Source of the DNA: Clostridiales bacterium | Lineage (GTDB): Bacteria > Bacillota > Clostridia > Oscillospirales > Acutalibacteraceae | Direction: 5' to 3' | Assembly (NCBI GenBank): GCA_019415945.1 | Contig: DXYF01000021.1 | Coordinates: forward strand, 1-64,000 | DNA length: 64,000 nucleotides | Shown: in pieces, positions 63,175 to 64,000 of the stretch | Layout of the letters: each line of letters opens with the position of its first letter | Position numbering within the stretch: position 1 is the stretch's first letter | The notes under the pieces: generated by a model | Seen by the model: only the letters and a program-made list of their open reading frames with translations | The model's database searches: none | Told to the model about the DNA's origin: nothing | Position numbers and translations under genes: made by a program

Positions 63175-64000
63175 TCATAACTCCATCAACATTTCTTCGA
63201 CTGCCTTTGTGGTTTTTTTCGTGCTGAACGCCTTGCCTCCATCTTTCGCTCTCTTTGAGTAATCACTGAGCATATCGGGCGTTGTAAGCATTTTTTTAAT
63301 ACCCTCATACAGTGCGTCCTCACTGTTTTCCGTCACAATTCCGTATTCGTCGTTTTCTCCCAGCATTTCTTTCATCCCTGATACATCCACCGTCACAACA
63401 GGAGTTCCGACAATCAAAGCTTCCGTCGCAGCAGTGCTGAAACCTTCTGATAATGACGCACAAATAAACAAGTCGGATTTTTTTACATACTTATACGGAT
63501 TTGTTTGATATCCTAACAAAGTAACACTTTTTTCCAAGTTGTTTTCTTTCACAAAATTCTTAACCTCTTTCTCGTCAGGTCCGACTCCCAAAAAATAAAT
63601 ATGTGATTTTATACCGTCATCAATTAGTTTTTTCTGAATCCTTACTATCCTGTCGCAGCCTTTTCGCACTGACACCTTGCCGACTACACAAATATTAATT
63701 TCATCACTATTAAATATATTTTCAGCAATTGGTTCATTTGACTTTTCCAGAATTTGACTTGTTTCATTGGTATTATATAAAACGTCTATATCTTTAATAT
63801 TATCGAAAATACTCAAAAAATCTCTCTTTACAAATTCTGAAACACAGACTATTTTATCATATTTTCCATAGCAAAGTTTTGCCTCTTTATAGCTTCTAAA
63901 AGCATATGATGCTGTTTTTCGTGTATGCTGTTCAATATGTATCCAGCTCACAAGCTTTGTATCCTTATCATTACAGCCGCTTACTATTCTTGCCGTAGGC
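63175..64000 (-). CDS. Glycosyltransferase family 4, cut by the window edge
   Basis: The frame stays open past 63951 to the right edge, so the N-terminus is outside. The visible 275 residues contain the GT4 core: SVRKGCDRIVRIQKKL, LGYQTNPYKYVKKSDLFICAS and SEGFSTAATEALIVGTPVVTV (the EX7E-like region). A GTG at 63951 is not the true start. Confidence 0.88.
   Translation of the reverse strand, partial: PTARIVSGCNDKDTKLVSWIHIEQHTRKTASYAFRSYKEAKLCYGKYDKIVCVSEFVKRDFLSIFDNIKDIDVLYNTNETSQILEKSNEPIAENIFNSDEINICVVGKVSVRKGCDRIVRIQKKLIDDGIKSHIYFLGVGPDEKEVKNFVKENNLEKSVTLLGYQTNPYKYVKKSDLFICASLSEGFSTAATEALIVGTPVVTVDVSGMKEMLGENDEYGIVTENSEDALYEGIKKMLTTPDMLSDYSKRAKDGGKAFSTKKTTKAVEEMLMEL

Noticed and set aside
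1..64000. CRISPR array, tRNA or rRNA genes
   Set aside because: No regularly spaced repeats and no tRNA cloverleaf or rRNA-like sequences were recognised.

Overview
The window looks like chromosome of a low-GC anaerobic Clostridia bacterium of the Ruminococcus/Oscillospiraceae type. Evidence: AT-rich intergenic DNA, strong GGAGG ribosome sites, two secreted proteins with type I dockerins, an NfnAB-like electron-bifurcating pair, L-lactate dehydrogenase and a FeoA-FeoB-Cys-rich ferrous iron operon. A Ruminococcus bromii-like gut species is a guess, not something the sequence proves.

Layout. 1-2781: feo operon on the minus strand, with a small Cys-rich membrane protein (53 aa) after feoB and a DtxR-like palindrome abutting the promoter -10. 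2865-7158: a SanA/YdcF-like membrane protein, a small antisense-overlapping ORF, and two dockerin proteins, one a C1 (papain-like) peptidase. 7277-17881: a compact 10.5-kb minus-strand phage-derived operon: terminase, portal, protease, decoration, capsid, connectors, a probable tail tube, LysM, hub, spike, gp25, baseplate J and DUF2313 genes. Recognisable sheath, tape measure, fibre, lysis, integrase, repressor and replication genes are all absent. 18018-21609: ldh, then nfnAB. 21608-29313: an XRE regulator, a membrane protein, a zinc-ribbon protein and a lipoprotein, then an ABC transporter plus two-component system bracketed by 37-bp direct repeats, next to a broken copy of the regulator's 3' end. 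29345-36874: serA and serC, then an operon of a 558-aa membrane protein, pyrC, an orphan DRE-TIM aldolase and pyrF. 37151-64000 (and beyond): a long minus-strand surface polysaccharide locus ending in glmS. It holds a UDP-sugar 4,6-dehydratase, an acyltransferase, a sugar aminotransferase, two ATP-grasp enzymes, an RraA-like protein, the dTDP-rhamnose set rfbABDC, a GT11 fucosyltransferase, two pyruvyltransferase-family proteins, an FrhB-like protein, a Wzx flippase and several glycosyltransferases.

How it fits together. The polysaccharide locus makes nucleotide sugars, assembles and decorates a repeat unit, and flips it across the membrane. It carries signs of decay or phase switching: an acyltransferase whose only plausible start ATG lies out of frame across a T6 run, a frameshifted ATP-grasp fragment, and a transporter C-terminal fragment. 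The most unusual locus is the phage-like operon. It follows the PBSX late-gene order, but a 47-aa ORF sits where the chaperone and tape measure should be, and it contains a credible internal start for a scaffold protein inside the protease gene. Every frame in it is open, which suggests a maintained minimal particle or gene-transfer-agent-like element rather than a decaying prophage.
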